Positions 17,032-24,952 are shown, counted from the stretch's first letter. The stretch: 64,000 bases of DNA from Conexibacter sp. SYSU D00693 (GCF_017084525.1 NZ_CP070950.1:3038001-3102000), one strand, 5' to 3'. The notes: generated from the sequence alone by a model not told the origin. Translations and numbers: made by a program.

Positions 17032-18026
17032 GCTCCGCGCCGGCCGCCGGTCCCGTCACCGCCGTCGCCCACGCGGCCGGCGACCACGTCCTGCCGCTGC
17101 TGGCGCGCGTGGAGGAGCGCCTGACGGCGATCGCCGGCGCGCACGGCGAGCCGCTGGCCACCCACGCCGGCGCGACGATCGCCGCGGGCGGCAAGCGGCT
17201 GCGGCCGCTGCTCGTGCTCGTCGCGGCGGGGGAGCCGGGGTCGGCGGAGGTCGAGGAGGCGCTCGTGCGCGCTGCGGCCGCCGTGGAGCTCGTGCACTCC
17301 GCGACGCTCGTGCACGACGACGTGCTCGACGACGCGCCGCTGCGCCGGGGGGTCCCGACGGTCTACGCCACGGCGGGCCGTGACGCGGCGACGCAGACCG
17401 GCGACCTGCTCTTCGCGCGCGCGTTCTCCGAGCTGGCGCGCGGCGAGGACGCCGAGCAGGTCCGGCTGCTCAGCGACGCCGGCTCGGCGCTGGCGCGCGG
17501 CGAGCTGGTGCAGCGCGCCGACGCGTGGGACGCGTCGATCTCGCTCGAGCGCTACCTGCACCGCTGCGACCTGAAGACCGCGCGGCTGTTCCAGGCCGCG
17601 GCGCGCCTGGGCGCCAGGTGCGCGGGCGCCGGCGGCGCGGTCGAGGAGGCGCTGGGGGACTTCGGCCGGCGCATCGGGCTGGCCTTCCAGCTGCTCGACG
17701 ACGTCCTGGACGTCTCCGGCCCGGCCGAGCGCACGGGCAAGCACCGGGGCACCGACCTCCTGGACGGCACGGTCACGCTGCCGTTCATCCTCGCGCGCGC
17801 GAGAGACCCTGAGCTGGGCGCGATCGACCCCCGGACGATCACCGAGCCGGCGCAGGCCGAGGCGGTCTGCGACCGCATCGCGGCGACCGGGGCGCTCGAC
17901 GAGGCGCGCGCGCAGGCGCTGGACCACGTCGACGGCGCGAAGGCGCTGCTCCCCGAGGGGCTCGAGGAGCGCCAGCGCGCCGCGCTCCTGCTCGTGGCGG
18001 ACGGCGTCGTCGCCCGCTACGCCTAG
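17028..18026 (+). CDS. Polyprenyl (probably heptaprenyl/nonaprenyl) diphosphate synthase
   Basis: A 332-residue trans-prenyltransferase with 'GGKRLRPLLVL' near residue 54, the first Asp-rich motif in 'LVHDDVLDD' (about 96) and the second in 'QLLDDVLDVSG' (about 222). It probably builds the menaquinone side chain, given menG immediately upstream. No ATG, GTG or TTG lies at a sensible position: the first GTG (about 17109) would remove conserved N-terminal helix. A CTG at 17028 overlaps the menG stop (CTGA) and has a GGAG box 7 bases upstream, so I propose a CTG start. Chain length cannot be read from sequence with confidence. Confidence 0.9.
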   Translation: MSSAPAAGPVTAVAHAAGDHVLPLLARVEERLTAIAGAHGEPLATHAGATIAAGGKRLRPLLVLVAAGEPGSAEVEEALVRAAAAVELVHSATLVHDDVLDDAPLRRGVPTVYATAGRDAATQTGDLLFARAFSELARGEDAEQVRLLSDAGSALARGELVQRADAWDASISLERYLHRCDLKTARLFQAAARLGARCAGAGGAVEEALGDFGRRIGLAFQLLDDVLDVSGPAERTGKHRGTDLLDGTVTLPFILARARDPELGAIDPRTITEPAQAEAVCDRIAATGALDEARAQALDHVDGAKALLPEGLEERQRAALLLVADGVVARYA

Positions 18027-18030
18027 CGAC

Positions 18031-18465
18031 CTAGAAGTCGCAGGGGAGGATGCAGTCGGCGTCGAGCGCCTTCACGAAGCGCTCGATCTCGTCCTCCATG
18101 TTGGCGTGCGCGAGGCGGCGCAGGTCCCGGACGAGCGCCTCGGTGCCCCGGTCGAGCTCCTCGTCGAAGCGCTCGACGTGGTCCTGGGAGTAGACGCCGG
18201 TGGCGGTCCACTCGCAGTTGGGGCAGCGCAGGGAGACCTCCCAGTGCGTGGCGCCGGCCTCCTCCCAGTCGGTCGGGTAGACCAGGTCGGAGTCGCAGGC
18301 GCTGCAGATGTGGAGGTCCGGCGTGGCCTCGGCCGGCATCGGGCCCGCGGCGGCGACGCCGTGGGCGCCGACGGCCTGGTCCTCGAAGTAGACGACCTCG
18401 ATCGTCTTGCCCGAGGGCAGGACGACGCGGCGGACGTAGTGGTTGGGCTCGGGCTGCGGGGTCAT
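18031..18465 (-). CDS. Small zinc-ribbon protein, unknown function
   Basis: A 144-residue cytoplasmic protein. Two CxxC pairs ('CSACDSDLVYP' near 60 and 'CPNCEWTATG' near 87) form a zinc ribbon, followed by an acidic helical C-terminal half. It converges on the polyprenyl synthase gene with only four bases between the stops, and is divergent from tatA. The N-terminus ('HYVRRVVLPSGKTIEVVYFE') looks like a small beta domain. I do not recognise a characterised family. ATG 18465 is preferred over the longer open frame, which runs backwards through tatA. Confidence 0.75.
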   Translation of the reverse strand: MTPQPEPNHYVRRVVLPSGKTIEVVYFEDQAVGAHGVAAAGPMPAEATPDLHICSACDSDLVYPTDWEEAGATHWEVSLRCPNCEWTATGVYSQDHVERFDEELDRGTEALVRDLRRLAHANMEDEIERFVKALDADCILPCDF

Positions 18466-18585
18466 GGAGGGCGAGGGGCCGAGGGCGGCTGCACCCCGGT
18501 TGTCGGCCGCCCCCGCGGGTGCCTTGAGGTCGGCTTGGTGTGAGGTCCGTATGGGCTGGACGGCTGGCCGACTGGCCCCACGCGC

Positions 18586-18591
18586 TAGCGT
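18586..18591 (+). promoter_or_regulatory. TAGCGT -10-like hexamer of tatA
   Basis: TAGCGT ends 7 bases before the tatA ATG at 18599, with no Shine-Dalgarno sequence. This fits a leaderless mRNA. Confidence 0.45.
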
Positions 18592-18598
18592 TCGGGCC

Positions 18599-18865
18599 AT
18601 GCCCGGCGGCATCGGCCCCCTCGAGCTCGCGATCGTGCTCGTCATCGTCCTGGTCGTGTTCGGCCCGAAGCGGCTGCCGCAGCTCGGGCGCCAGCTCGGC
18701 TCGGGCATGCGCGAGTTCAAGGACTCGATCACCGGCAAGTCGGGCGACGACGACGACCCGGACGCGCCACGGCTCGAGTCCCCGGCCTCCGGCAGCACCA
18801 CCACCGCCTCCTCGGCCACCGCGGAGCCGGTGCGCGAGGACGAGCCCGTCCGCCGCGACGCCTAG
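18599..18865 (+). CDS. tatA: Sec-independent translocase subunit TatA
   Basis: An 88-residue protein. One N-terminal membrane helix (about 6-21) is followed by the FGPKRLP hinge and an amphipathic helix ('LGRQLGSGMREFKDSI'), the defining TatA/B pattern. An acidic Ser/Thr-rich tail follows. TatA forms the pore of the twin-arginine translocon, which exports folded proteins such as the Rieske subunit encoded upstream. tatC follows after 27 bases. No tatB is present here, so this looks like a two-component TatA-TatC system, unless another tatA/B copy lies elsewhere. Confidence 0.94.
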   Translation: MPGGIGPLELAIVLVIVLVVFGPKRLPQLGRQLGSGMREFKDSITGKSGDDDDPDAPRLESPASGSTTTASSATAEPVREDEPVRRDA

Positions 18866-18892
18866 CCCGGCGGCCCTCGCCGCCGGACGCCG

Positions 18893-19960
18893 ATGCCCAC
18901 CCTAGGCCCGGTCGGTCACGACGACCGCCTGAGCCTCGTCGAGCACCTCGACGAGCTCCGCTCGCGGCTCATCACCTGCGTGCTCGCCTTCCTGGCGTGC
19001 TTCGCGCTGACCTACTGGCAGAACGACCGCGTCCTGGACATCGTCGGCAAGCCGCTCGAGCAGACCCAGAACCTCGACGGCGACACGAAGTCCAACGACC
19101 CCCTCGAGCAGAACGCGCGCTACCAGCTGCGCACCGGCGAGGCCTTCGGCGGGGTCGACCGGGCGCTGCGCAGCCTCGACCGGTCGCTGCAGGCGCTGCG
19201 CGAGGCCGAGGGGCTGCCGGCGGCCACGCAGACGCTGCTCACGCAGGCCGCGCGCGACGCGCGGCGGGCGGCCGACGCGGCCCGCAAGGCCGCGGCGGCG
19301 GTGCCGCAGAACCGCGAACGCCAGCCCGTCACGCTCGGCGTGGCCGAGCCGTTCGTCACGACGTTCACGGTCGCGGGCTACGCGGCGCTGCTGCTCTGCC
19401 TGCCGATCCTGCTCTTCCAGGCCTACGCGTTCGTGCTGCCGGCGTTCACGCCCGACGAGCGCAAGGTCGCGCTGCCGCTGATGCTGCTCGTGCCCGTGCT
19501 GTTCATGGGGGGCGTCGCCTTCGGCTACTTCGTGGCCCTGCCCAGAGCCGTGGAGTTCCTGCAGAACTTCAACGACGACGACTTCGACATCCTCGTCCAG
19601 GCACGGGACTACTTCCGCTTCTCGGTCGTCTTCCTCGCCGTCATCGGCCTGCTGTTCCAGATCCCGGTGGGCGTCCTGGCGGTCACGCGGCTCGGTGTCG
19701 TGTCCACGGCGACGCTGCGCAAGAACCGCGGGTACGTGCTGCTCGCGCTGGCGGTCGTCGCCGCGGTCGGCACCCCGACGCCCGATCCGGTGACGATGCT
19801 GCTCGCCCTCGCGCCGCTCGTCCTGCTCTTCGAGCTCAGCGTGCAGCTCGCGCGGATCTTCGAGCCCAAGGACGGCGGCGGCGGCCGGTGGAGCTTCGAC
19901 GACGACGAGTGGGACGACCATCCTGCTGACGTTGACGAGCGCAACGACTCGCTAGCCTGA
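18893..19960 (+). CDS. tatC: Sec-independent translocase subunit TatC with enlarged first periplasmic loop
   Basis: A 355-residue TatC; family members are usually about 240-270. The N-terminal 'SLVEHLDELRSRL' signal-binding motif is at about 14-26. Helix 1 is at about 27-43 and helix 2 begins only at about 160. The loop between them is therefore about 115 residues, against roughly 35-50 in typical TatC. The extra part is Ala/Arg/Leu-rich and predicted helical ('SLDRSLQALREAEG', 'ARDARRAADAARKAAAA'). The rest (about 145-330) has the usual 'PFVTTFTVAGYAALLLCLP' and later helices. A charged Asp-rich tail ends the protein. ATG 18893 is close to the start of the conserved motif. Confidence 0.93.
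   Translation: MPTLGPVGHDDRLSLVEHLDELRSRLITCVLAFLACFALTYWQNDRVLDIVGKPLEQTQNLDGDTKSNDPLEQNARYQLRTGEAFGGVDRALRSLDRSLQALREAEGLPAATQTLLTQAARDARRAADAARKAAAAVPQNRERQPVTLGVAEPFVTTFTVAGYAALLLCLPILLFQAYAFVLPAFTPDERKVALPLMLLVPVLFMGGVAFGYFVALPRAVEFLQNFNDDDFDILVQARDYFRFSVVFLAVIGLLFQIPVGVLAVTRLGVVSTATLRKNRGYVLLALAVVAAVGTPTPDPVTMLLALAPLVLLFELSVQLARIFEPKDGGGGRWSFDDDEWDDHPADVDERNDSLA
19932..19958 (+). promoter_or_regulatory. Candidate promoter of the TPR gene inside the tatC end
   Basis: TTGACG (19932-19937) and TAGCCT (19953-19958) are separated by 15 bases, and the hexamer ends 7 bases before the ATG at 19966. This suggests that the TPR gene has its own leaderless promoter inside the 3' end of tatC, besides read-through. 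Confidence 0.45.
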
Positions 19961-19965
19961 CGCCC

Positions 19966-20700
19966 ATGCTGTTCGATCTCCGCGGGCGCGGCCGGCGCCG
20001 CACGGTGAAGGTGGTCTACTCGGGCCTGGCGCTGCTCATGGGCGGCGGCCTCGTGCTGTTCGGCATCGGTGGCGACGTCCAGGGCGGCCTCTTCGACGCC
20101 TTCCGCGAGGACCAGCAGCAGGGCCAGGGCGACAAGGCCTTCGAGGAGCGCCTCGAGCGCACCGAGAAGCGCGCCGACACCGATCCGCGCAACGCCGCCG
20201 TCTGGGCCGAGCTCGCGCGCCTGCGCTACCAGGAGGCGGGCCTCGGCGAGAACTTCGACCAGGCCACCGGCACCTTCACCGACGACGGCCGCGACGAGCT
20301 GCGCACCGCCGTCCAGGCCTGGGAGCGCCACGTCGCCCTGGCCAAGGAGGACCCGGACTCGAACGTCGCGAACCTCATGGTCCAGGCCTACAGCGCCCTC
20401 GAGGACATGCCGAAGGCCGTCGCCTCCATGGAGATCGTCGTCGACTCCAAGAAGGAGCCGACCCCGCAGCTCCTCACCCAGCTCGCCACCCTCGCCTGGT
20501 CCGCGGGCCAGAACCGCAAGGCCGAGCTCGTCGGCGACCGCGCCCTCGACCTCGCCGACAAGGCCGACCGCGAGCTCATCAAGGGCCAGCTCGACTCCGC
20601 CAAGCAGCTCGCCCAGCAGCAGCAGGTCCAGAAGGCCCAGGAGGAGGCCGGCGTCCAAACCCGCACGGGCGCCGACGCGCTCCTGGCACCCGGCTCCTGA
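19966..20700 (+). CDS. Membrane-anchored TPR protein, unknown function
   Basis: A 244-residue protein. A basic N-terminus leads into one membrane helix (about 18-36), and the rest is soluble and helical. Tetratricopeptide-like repeats are recognisable at about 65-215 ('DPRNAAVWAELARLRYQEAG', 'DSNVANLMVQAYSALEDM', 'LLTQLATLAWSAGQNRKAE'). A Gln-rich coiled segment follows. Such proteins usually act as scaffolds. Its place directly after tatAC hints at an envelope or export role, but no direct evidence shows this. ATG 19966 has a -10-like hexamer 7 bases upstream. Confidence 0.8.
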   Translation: MLFDLRGRGRRRTVKVVYSGLALLMGGGLVLFGIGGDVQGGLFDAFREDQQQGQGDKAFEERLERTEKRADTDPRNAAVWAELARLRYQEAGLGENFDQATGTFTDDGRDELRTAVQAWERHVALAKEDPDSNVANLMVQAYSALEDMPKAVASMEIVVDSKKEPTPQLLTQLATLAWSAGQNRKAELVGDRALDLADKADRELIKGQLDSAKQLAQQQQVQKAQEEAGVQTRTGADALLAPGS

Positions 20701-20847
20701 GCCTCGGTCGTCCCGGCCGCGGCCTGGTTCGCGCGGCGGTCTGGTCGTCGGGGCGGGAGCTCGCGGGCGGCCACCGCCCTCACGCGATCCTCCCACGGCG
20801 CGTCGGTCGGGATGCTCCCGAGCGGGCCGTCAGCCACAGCGAGTGGC

Positions 20848-20853
20848 TACACT
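20848..20853 (+). promoter_or_regulatory. TACACT -10-like hexamer of tRNA-Lys
   Basis: TACACT ends 10 bases before the 5' end of the tRNA, a usual distance from -10 to a transcription start at or just before a tRNA. No clear -35 is visible. Confidence 0.4.
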
Positions 20854-20863
20854 GCCCCGTCCC

Positions 20864-20936
20864 GCCCCTGTAGCTCAACTGGCAGAGCAGCGGACTCTTA
20901 ATCCGAAGGTTCTAGGTTCGATTCCTAGCGGGGGCA
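20864..20936 (+). tRNA. tRNA-Lys (anticodon CTT)
   Basis: A 73-base cloverleaf. The acceptor stem pairs GCCCCTG (20864-20870) with CGGGGGC (20929-20935), with one G-U pair. The anticodon loop is CTCTTAA with CTT at positions 34-36, reading AAG, and the T arm contains GGTTCGATTCC. The discriminator base is A; CCA is not encoded. Confidence 0.97.
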
Positions 20937-20946
20937 TCGCCCTGGA

Positions 20947-20968
20947 GGCCCGGCACACGCCGGGCCTT
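20947..20968 (+). terminator. Hairpin terminator after tRNA-Lys
   Basis: A perfect 8-bp stem, GGCCCGGC (20947-20954) with GCCGGGCC (20959-20966), has a loop of ACAC and is followed by TT. It begins 10 bases after the tRNA. The T-tract is short, as is common in very GC-rich actinobacteria. Confidence 0.6.
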
Positions 20969-21025
20969 CCGCGTTCTCGGGCCGGTCGCGCCGCACGCGG
21001 GGGCGGCTCCGCCGCGAGCCTGGGG

Positions 21026-21048
21026 TTGACCGCCGCAGAGGCGGTCAA
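21026..21048 (-). terminator. Hairpin downstream of nhaA fusion gene
   Basis: A perfect 9-bp inverted repeat, TTGACCGCC (21026-21034) with GGCGGTCAA (21040-21048), has a 5-base loop. It lies 8 bases beyond the stop of the minus-strand nhaA fusion, a plausible factor-independent or pausing terminator. No T-run follows on the minus strand. Confidence 0.45.
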
Positions 21049-21056
21049 GTCCAGGG

Positions 21057-22931
21057 TCACCGGCCGTCCCTGGTCGGCGCTGAACCCCTGTGCGCGCCCG
21101 ACCCCTCCAGCGCCGCCTGCAGCGTGTCCGCGTCCCAGTCGCCGTCGTGGCGCACGCCGTTGATGTAGAACGTCGGCGTCCCCTCCGCGCGGCTGTCCTC
21201 TGCGCCACGCACGTTGAGGGCGATGCGCCCGGAGGCGACGTGCTCCTGGACGTCGTCGACGAAGCGGTCGAGGTCGAGGCCCAGCGCCTGGGCGTGGTCG
21301 ACCATGCGGCTGAGGTCGACCGGCTCGTCGTCGCGCAGGAGGCGGTCGTGCATCTCCCAGAACCGGCCCTGGGCGCCGGCGGCCTCGGCGGACTCCGCGG
21401 CCAGCCGGGCGCCCGGGTGGACGTCCTCGAGCGGGAGGTGGCGCCAGACGAAGCGCAGCCGGTCGCCCAGGCGCGCGCGCAGCTCGTCGACGACCTCCGC
21501 GCTGCGCCCGCAGTAGGGGCACTCGTAGTCGCCGTACTCGAGGAGCTCGAGCGGGGCGTCGGCGGGCCCGCGGACGTGGTCGAGCTCCGGGCGCACCAGG
21601 TGGGCCAGGCGCGGCGGGCCGGTCTCGGCCGGCGCCTCCCCGCGGCTGCTGAGCCGGAAGACGACGGTGGCCAGCACCGCGGCGAGGACCGAGGCGACCA
21701 GGACGCCGACCTTCGCCTCGTCGCGCAGCGCCTCGTCCTCGAAGGCGAGCTCGGCGACGAAGAGCGAGACGGTGAAGCCGATGCCCGCGAGCGCGCCGCC
21801 GCCCAGCAGCTGGCTGCGCCGGACGCCCTCGGGCAGCGGCCCGATCCCGGCCCGGACCGCGAGCGTCGTGCTGGCCACCACGCCGAGCAGCTTGCCGGCG
21901 ACCAGGCCGACGACGATGCCCCACGTGATCGCCGAGCCGGCCGCCGCCTCGAGCATCTCGCCGTCGATCGCGATCCCGGCGTTGGCCAGCGCGAAGAGGG
22001 GCACGACGACGAAGCTCGACCACGGGTGCCACAGGTCCTGGAGGCGCTCGTTGGCCGAGACGGCGTCGACCACGCCGCGGCGCGTCATCCGCGCCAGCTG
22101 CGGCGACGGGTCCAGGCGGAACAGCCGCGTGAGCCGGGCCGCGAGCTCGACGTCGGCACGGCGCGGCGGGTGCACGTCGACGAGGACCCCGACGACGACG
22201 CCGGCGAGGGTCGGGTGGATGCCGGACTCGACCATCGCGATCCACAGGGCGACGCCGACCACGACGTACGCCGGGCCGCGCCACGAGCCGACCCGGTTGA
22301 CGACCAGCACCAGCGGCGCGATCGCCACCGCCGCCACGAGCCACGCGAGCTCGACGCCCGACGAGTAGAAGACGGCGATGACGACGATCGCGCCGATGTC
22401 GTCGACGATCGCCAGCGTCAGGAGGAACACCCGCAGCGAGCTCGGCGCGGTGGGCCCGACGAGCGCGAGCAGGCCGATGACGAAGGCGATGTCCGTCGCC
22501 ATCACGATCCCCCAGCCGTCGGCCCCCGGGCCGCCGGCGTTGACGGCGAGGTAGAGGCCGGCCGGGACGAGCATCCCGCCCAGCGCCGCCAGCGCCGGGA
22601 TCAACGCCTTGTCGCGCTCGGTCAGCTCGCCCAGCGAGAGCTCGCGGCGCACCTCCATGCCCACGAGGAAGAAGAAGAAGACCATGAGCCCGTCGTTGAC
22701 CCACCAGTGCAGGTCGTGGCGCAGCTCGTAGCCGCCGAGCGCGAAGGACAGCTCGGTGTGCCAGAGGTCGACGTAGCTGTCCGACGCCGGCGAGTTGGCC
22801 CAGACGAGCGCGAGGACGGTGGCGGCGAGCAGGACGCCCGCGCTGCCTGCCTCGGTGGCGAGGAACCGCTGGACCGGGCGCTGGCGCTCACGGGCCCAAC
22901 GCGTCAGGCCGGCGGGGTGGATGGTGTGCAC
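21057..22931 (-). CDS. Na+/H+ antiporter NhaA fused to a DsbA-like thioredoxin domain
   Basis: A 624-residue fusion. Residues about 20-430 form NhaA, with about 12 membrane helices and the ion-binding Asp pair in 'LAIVDDIGAIV'. NhaA exchanges protons for sodium across the membrane. Residues about 445-624 form a DsbA/thioredoxin-fold domain with the active site CPYC ('DYECPYCGRSAE') and a cis-Pro-like 'EGTPTFYING'. Because NhaA C-termini face the cytosol, the redox domain may be cytoplasmic and sense redox state; this is inference. I choose GTG 22931 because AGGAG lies 7 bases upstream; a longer frame reaches 22985. It is monocistronic. Confidence 0.93.
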   Translation of the reverse strand: MHTIHPAGLTRWARERQRPVQRFLATEAGSAGVLLAATVLALVWANSPASDSYVDLWHTELSFALGGYELRHDLHWWVNDGLMVFFFFLVGMEVRRELSLGELTERDKALIPALAALGGMLVPAGLYLAVNAGGPGADGWGIVMATDIAFVIGLLALVGPTAPSSLRVFLLTLAIVDDIGAIVVIAVFYSSGVELAWLVAAVAIAPLVLVVNRVGSWRGPAYVVVGVALWIAMVESGIHPTLAGVVVGVLVDVHPPRRADVELAARLTRLFRLDPSPQLARMTRRGVVDAVSANERLQDLWHPWSSFVVVPLFALANAGIAIDGEMLEAAAGSAITWGIVVGLVAGKLLGVVASTTLAVRAGIGPLPEGVRRSQLLGGGALAGIGFTVSLFVAELAFEDEALRDEAKVGVLVASVLAAVLATVVFRLSSRGEAPAETGPPRLAHLVRPELDHVRGPADAPLELLEYGDYECPYCGRSAEVVDELRARLGDRLRFVWRHLPLEDVHPGARLAAESAEAAGAQGRFWEMHDRLLRDDEPVDLSRMVDHAQALGLDLDRFVDDVQEHVASGRIALNVRGAEDSRAEGTPTFYINGVRHDGDWDADTLQAALEGSGAHRGSAPTRDGR

Positions 22932-23015
22932 GGGGCGGCTCCTGGGCAGGGGTGGTCGACGCTCGCCGACCAGGCTTCCCGGCACACCGCGCCGGACGGT
23001 AGCGCACCCCGCCGC

Positions 23016-24299
23016 TCAGGCCGCGGTGGCCGCCGCGCGGGCGAGCAAGAGCTCCCGCTCCCGCGCGTTGCGCGTCAGCGACGCCGCGCGCTCGAACGCC
23101 GCCCGCGCCTCGTCGGCGCGGCCGAGCCTCTCGAGCAGGTCGCCGCGCACGCTCGGCAGCAGGTGGTACTCGCGCAGCGCGGGGTCGTCGGCGATCGCGT
23201 CGAGGACCTGGAGACCGGCGGCCGGCCCGAGCGCCATGCCGACCGCCACCGCACGGTTGAGCTCGACGACCGGCGACGGGGCGACCTGGACCAGCGCGCC
23301 GTAGAGCGCGGCGATGCGCGGCCAGTTCGTCGCCTCGGCCGTCGTCGCCTCGGCGTGGCAGGCGGCGATCGCCGCCTGCAGCGCATACGGCCCGAGGGGC
23401 TTGCCGAGCCCGCGCGCCGTCTCGAGCGCCGCGAGGCCGCGGGTGATGAGCAGGCGGTCCCAGCGCGAGCGGTCCTGGTCGAGCAGGAGGACCGGCGCGC
23501 CGTCGGGCCCCACCCGAGCCCGCGAGCGCGAGGCCTGGAGCTCCATGAGCGCGACGAGCCCGTGGACCTCCGGCTCGCCGGGCGCCACGCCGGCCAGGAG
23601 GCGCCCGAGGCGCAGCGCCTCCTGCACCAGGTCCAGGCGCATCCAGTCCTCGCCGACGGTCGCGGCGTAGCCCTCGTTGAACACGAGGTAGAGCACGCCC
23701 AGCACGCCGGCCAGGCGCTCGGGCAGCTCGTCCTTGCCCGGCACCTCGAAGGGGACCTCGGCGTCGCGCAGCGTCTTCTTGGCCCGGACGATCCGCTGCG
23801 CGACCGTCGCCTCCGGGACCAGGAACGCCCGGGCGACCTCCTCGGTCGACAGACCGCCCACGAGCCGCAGCGTCAACGCCACGCGCGCCTCCATCGACAG
23901 CAGCGGGTGACAGCAGCACAGCACGAGCGACAGGACGTCGTCGTCGACGCGGTCCTCGACGACCGCGTCGAACTCGTCGCGTTCCATGGCGAGCTGCAGC
24001 CCGAGCCCGTGTGCGAGCTCGGCGTGCTTGTCCTCGAGGCGCTTGCCCCGGCGCAGGACGTCGATCGCGCGGTGCTTGGCCGTGGCCATGAGCCACGCCC
24101 CGGGGTTGTCCGGCACGCCGTCGCGCGGCCAGCGCTCGAGGGCGACGACGAGCGCGTCGTGCGCCAGGTCCTCGGCCAGGCCGACGTCGCGGACCATGCG
24201 CGCGAGGCCGGCGATGACCCGCGCCGACTCGATCCGCCACACGGCGTCGACGGCGCGGCGGGCGTCGTCAGCGGCGGTGGCGGATCGCGGCGGGCCCAC
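23016..24299 (-). CDS. ECF42-type RNA polymerase sigma factor with C-terminal TPR-like extension
   Basis: A 427-residue sigma factor. Sigma region 2 lies at about 25-90 ('DLAHDALVVALERWPRDGVP') and region 4 at about 125-175 ('GLSTEEVARAFLVPEATVAQ'). A C-terminal extension of about 230 residues contains 'VLYLVFNEGY' and helical repeats. This layout is the ECF42 group, which has no classical anti-sigma factor and is encoded beside DGPF/YCII proteins, as here. The extension probably controls activity. The gene follows the DGPF gene by 9 bases in the same direction. Its targets are unknown, commonly including the partner operon itself. Confidence 0.92.
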   Translation of the reverse strand: MGPPRSATAADDARRAVDAVWRIESARVIAGLARMVRDVGLAEDLAHDALVVALERWPRDGVPDNPGAWLMATAKHRAIDVLRRGKRLEDKHAELAHGLGLQLAMERDEFDAVVEDRVDDDVLSLVLCCCHPLLSMEARVALTLRLVGGLSTEEVARAFLVPEATVAQRIVRAKKTLRDAEVPFEVPGKDELPERLAGVLGVLYLVFNEGYAATVGEDWMRLDLVQEALRLGRLLAGVAPGEPEVHGLVALMELQASRSRARVGPDGAPVLLLDQDRSRWDRLLITRGLAALETARGLGKPLGPYALQAAIAACHAEATTAEATNWPRIAALYGALVQVAPSPVVELNRAVAVGMALGPAAGLQVLDAIADDPALREYHLLPSVRGDLLERLGRADEARAAFERAASLTRNARERELLLARAAATAA

Positions 24300-24308
24300 G
24301 GCGGCGGC

Positions 24309-24725
24309 TCAGGCGTCGACGGTCTGGAGCGGCGGCTCGTCGGAGAGCTTCGCCGCCGCCTGGAGCTCGTCGGAGAGCTCCGCGACCTCGAAGACCTGGC
24401 GCAGCTCCAGCGCATCGCCCTCGCCCAGCGGGCAGCGCCGCGCCCACTCGACGGCCTCCTCCTTCGTGCGGGTCTGGAGGATCCAGTAGCCGCCGACGAC
24501 CTCCACGGCCTCGGCGAACGGGCCGTCCGTCACGACCTTCTCGCCGCCGCGCAGCTCGACGCGCGCGCCCTGCGAGGGCCCCTGCAGCCCGTCGAGCGCC
24601 AGCAGGACGCCGGCCTTCGTGAGCTGCTCGTTGTAGGCCTGCATCGCCTGGACGTCCTCGAGCGACGGCTCGGGCGCGCGCTCGTAGGTCGCGGGGTCGA
24701 TCTTGATGAACAGCATGAACCGCAT
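24309..24725 (-). CDS. DGPF/YCII-domain protein, partner of ECF42 sigma factor
   Basis: A 138-residue protein of the YCII superfamily. It contains the hallmark DGPF motif in 'VTDGPFAEAVEVVGGYWIL' near residue 63 and the N-terminal 'MRFMLFIKID'. Such proteins are co-encoded with ECF42 sigma factors; the biochemical role is not established. It is the first gene of the two-gene unit. Start ATG 24725 has a GAGGAG box 7 bases upstream, and a 9-bp hairpin lies just before that. Confidence 0.9.
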   Translation of the reverse strand: MRFMLFIKIDPATYERAPEPSLEDVQAMQAYNEQLTKAGVLLALDGLQGPSQGARVELRGGEKVVTDGPFAEAVEVVGGYWILQTRTKEEAVEWARRCPLGEGDALELRQVFEVAELSDELQAAAKLSDEPPLQTVDA

Positions 24726-24747
24726 GGCCGGCTCCTCGGTCTGGTGC

Positions 24748-24770
24748 GGAGGCTCCCGGGTGGAGCCTCC
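24748..24770 (-). promoter_or_regulatory. Hairpin in the leader of the DGPF/ECF42 operon
   Basis: GGAGGCTCC (24748-24756) and GGAGCCTCC (24762-24770) pair perfectly around a 5-base loop. The hairpin is 22 bases upstream of the DGPF start codon and just outside its ribosome-binding site. It could be an operator, or an RNA element modulating translation. Confidence 0.4.
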
Positions 24771-24952
24771 CTCACCACGGCGACGAACGCGGTGGTCCTC
24801 CATCGACGCGACCGCGTGGTTGGCGCGTAGACGCTCGCGTCGCGTGTCCTCCAACCGCGACGACCAGCGCAGGAACGCCTGCAGATGGCCGCCTTCCGCG
24901 ACAGCTGCCGCGCAAGGACCTCGACCATCTGTCCGAGCGTCCACGCGCCCCT

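Larger units (their letters stand above)
20701..21056. other. Intergenic region holding tRNA-Lys and two hairpins
   Basis: This 356-base stretch between the TPR gene and the end of nhaA contains the tRNA-Lys gene, its promoter-like hexamer, a terminator-like hairpin just after it, and a second hairpin near the end of nhaA. I see no protein-coding gene in it. Confidence 0.7.

Noticed and set aside
21090-24830. A 1246-codon plus-strand frame across nhaA and the sigma factor
   Set aside because: It lies antisense to two well-supported genes, with the typical Arg/Ala/Asp shadow composition.
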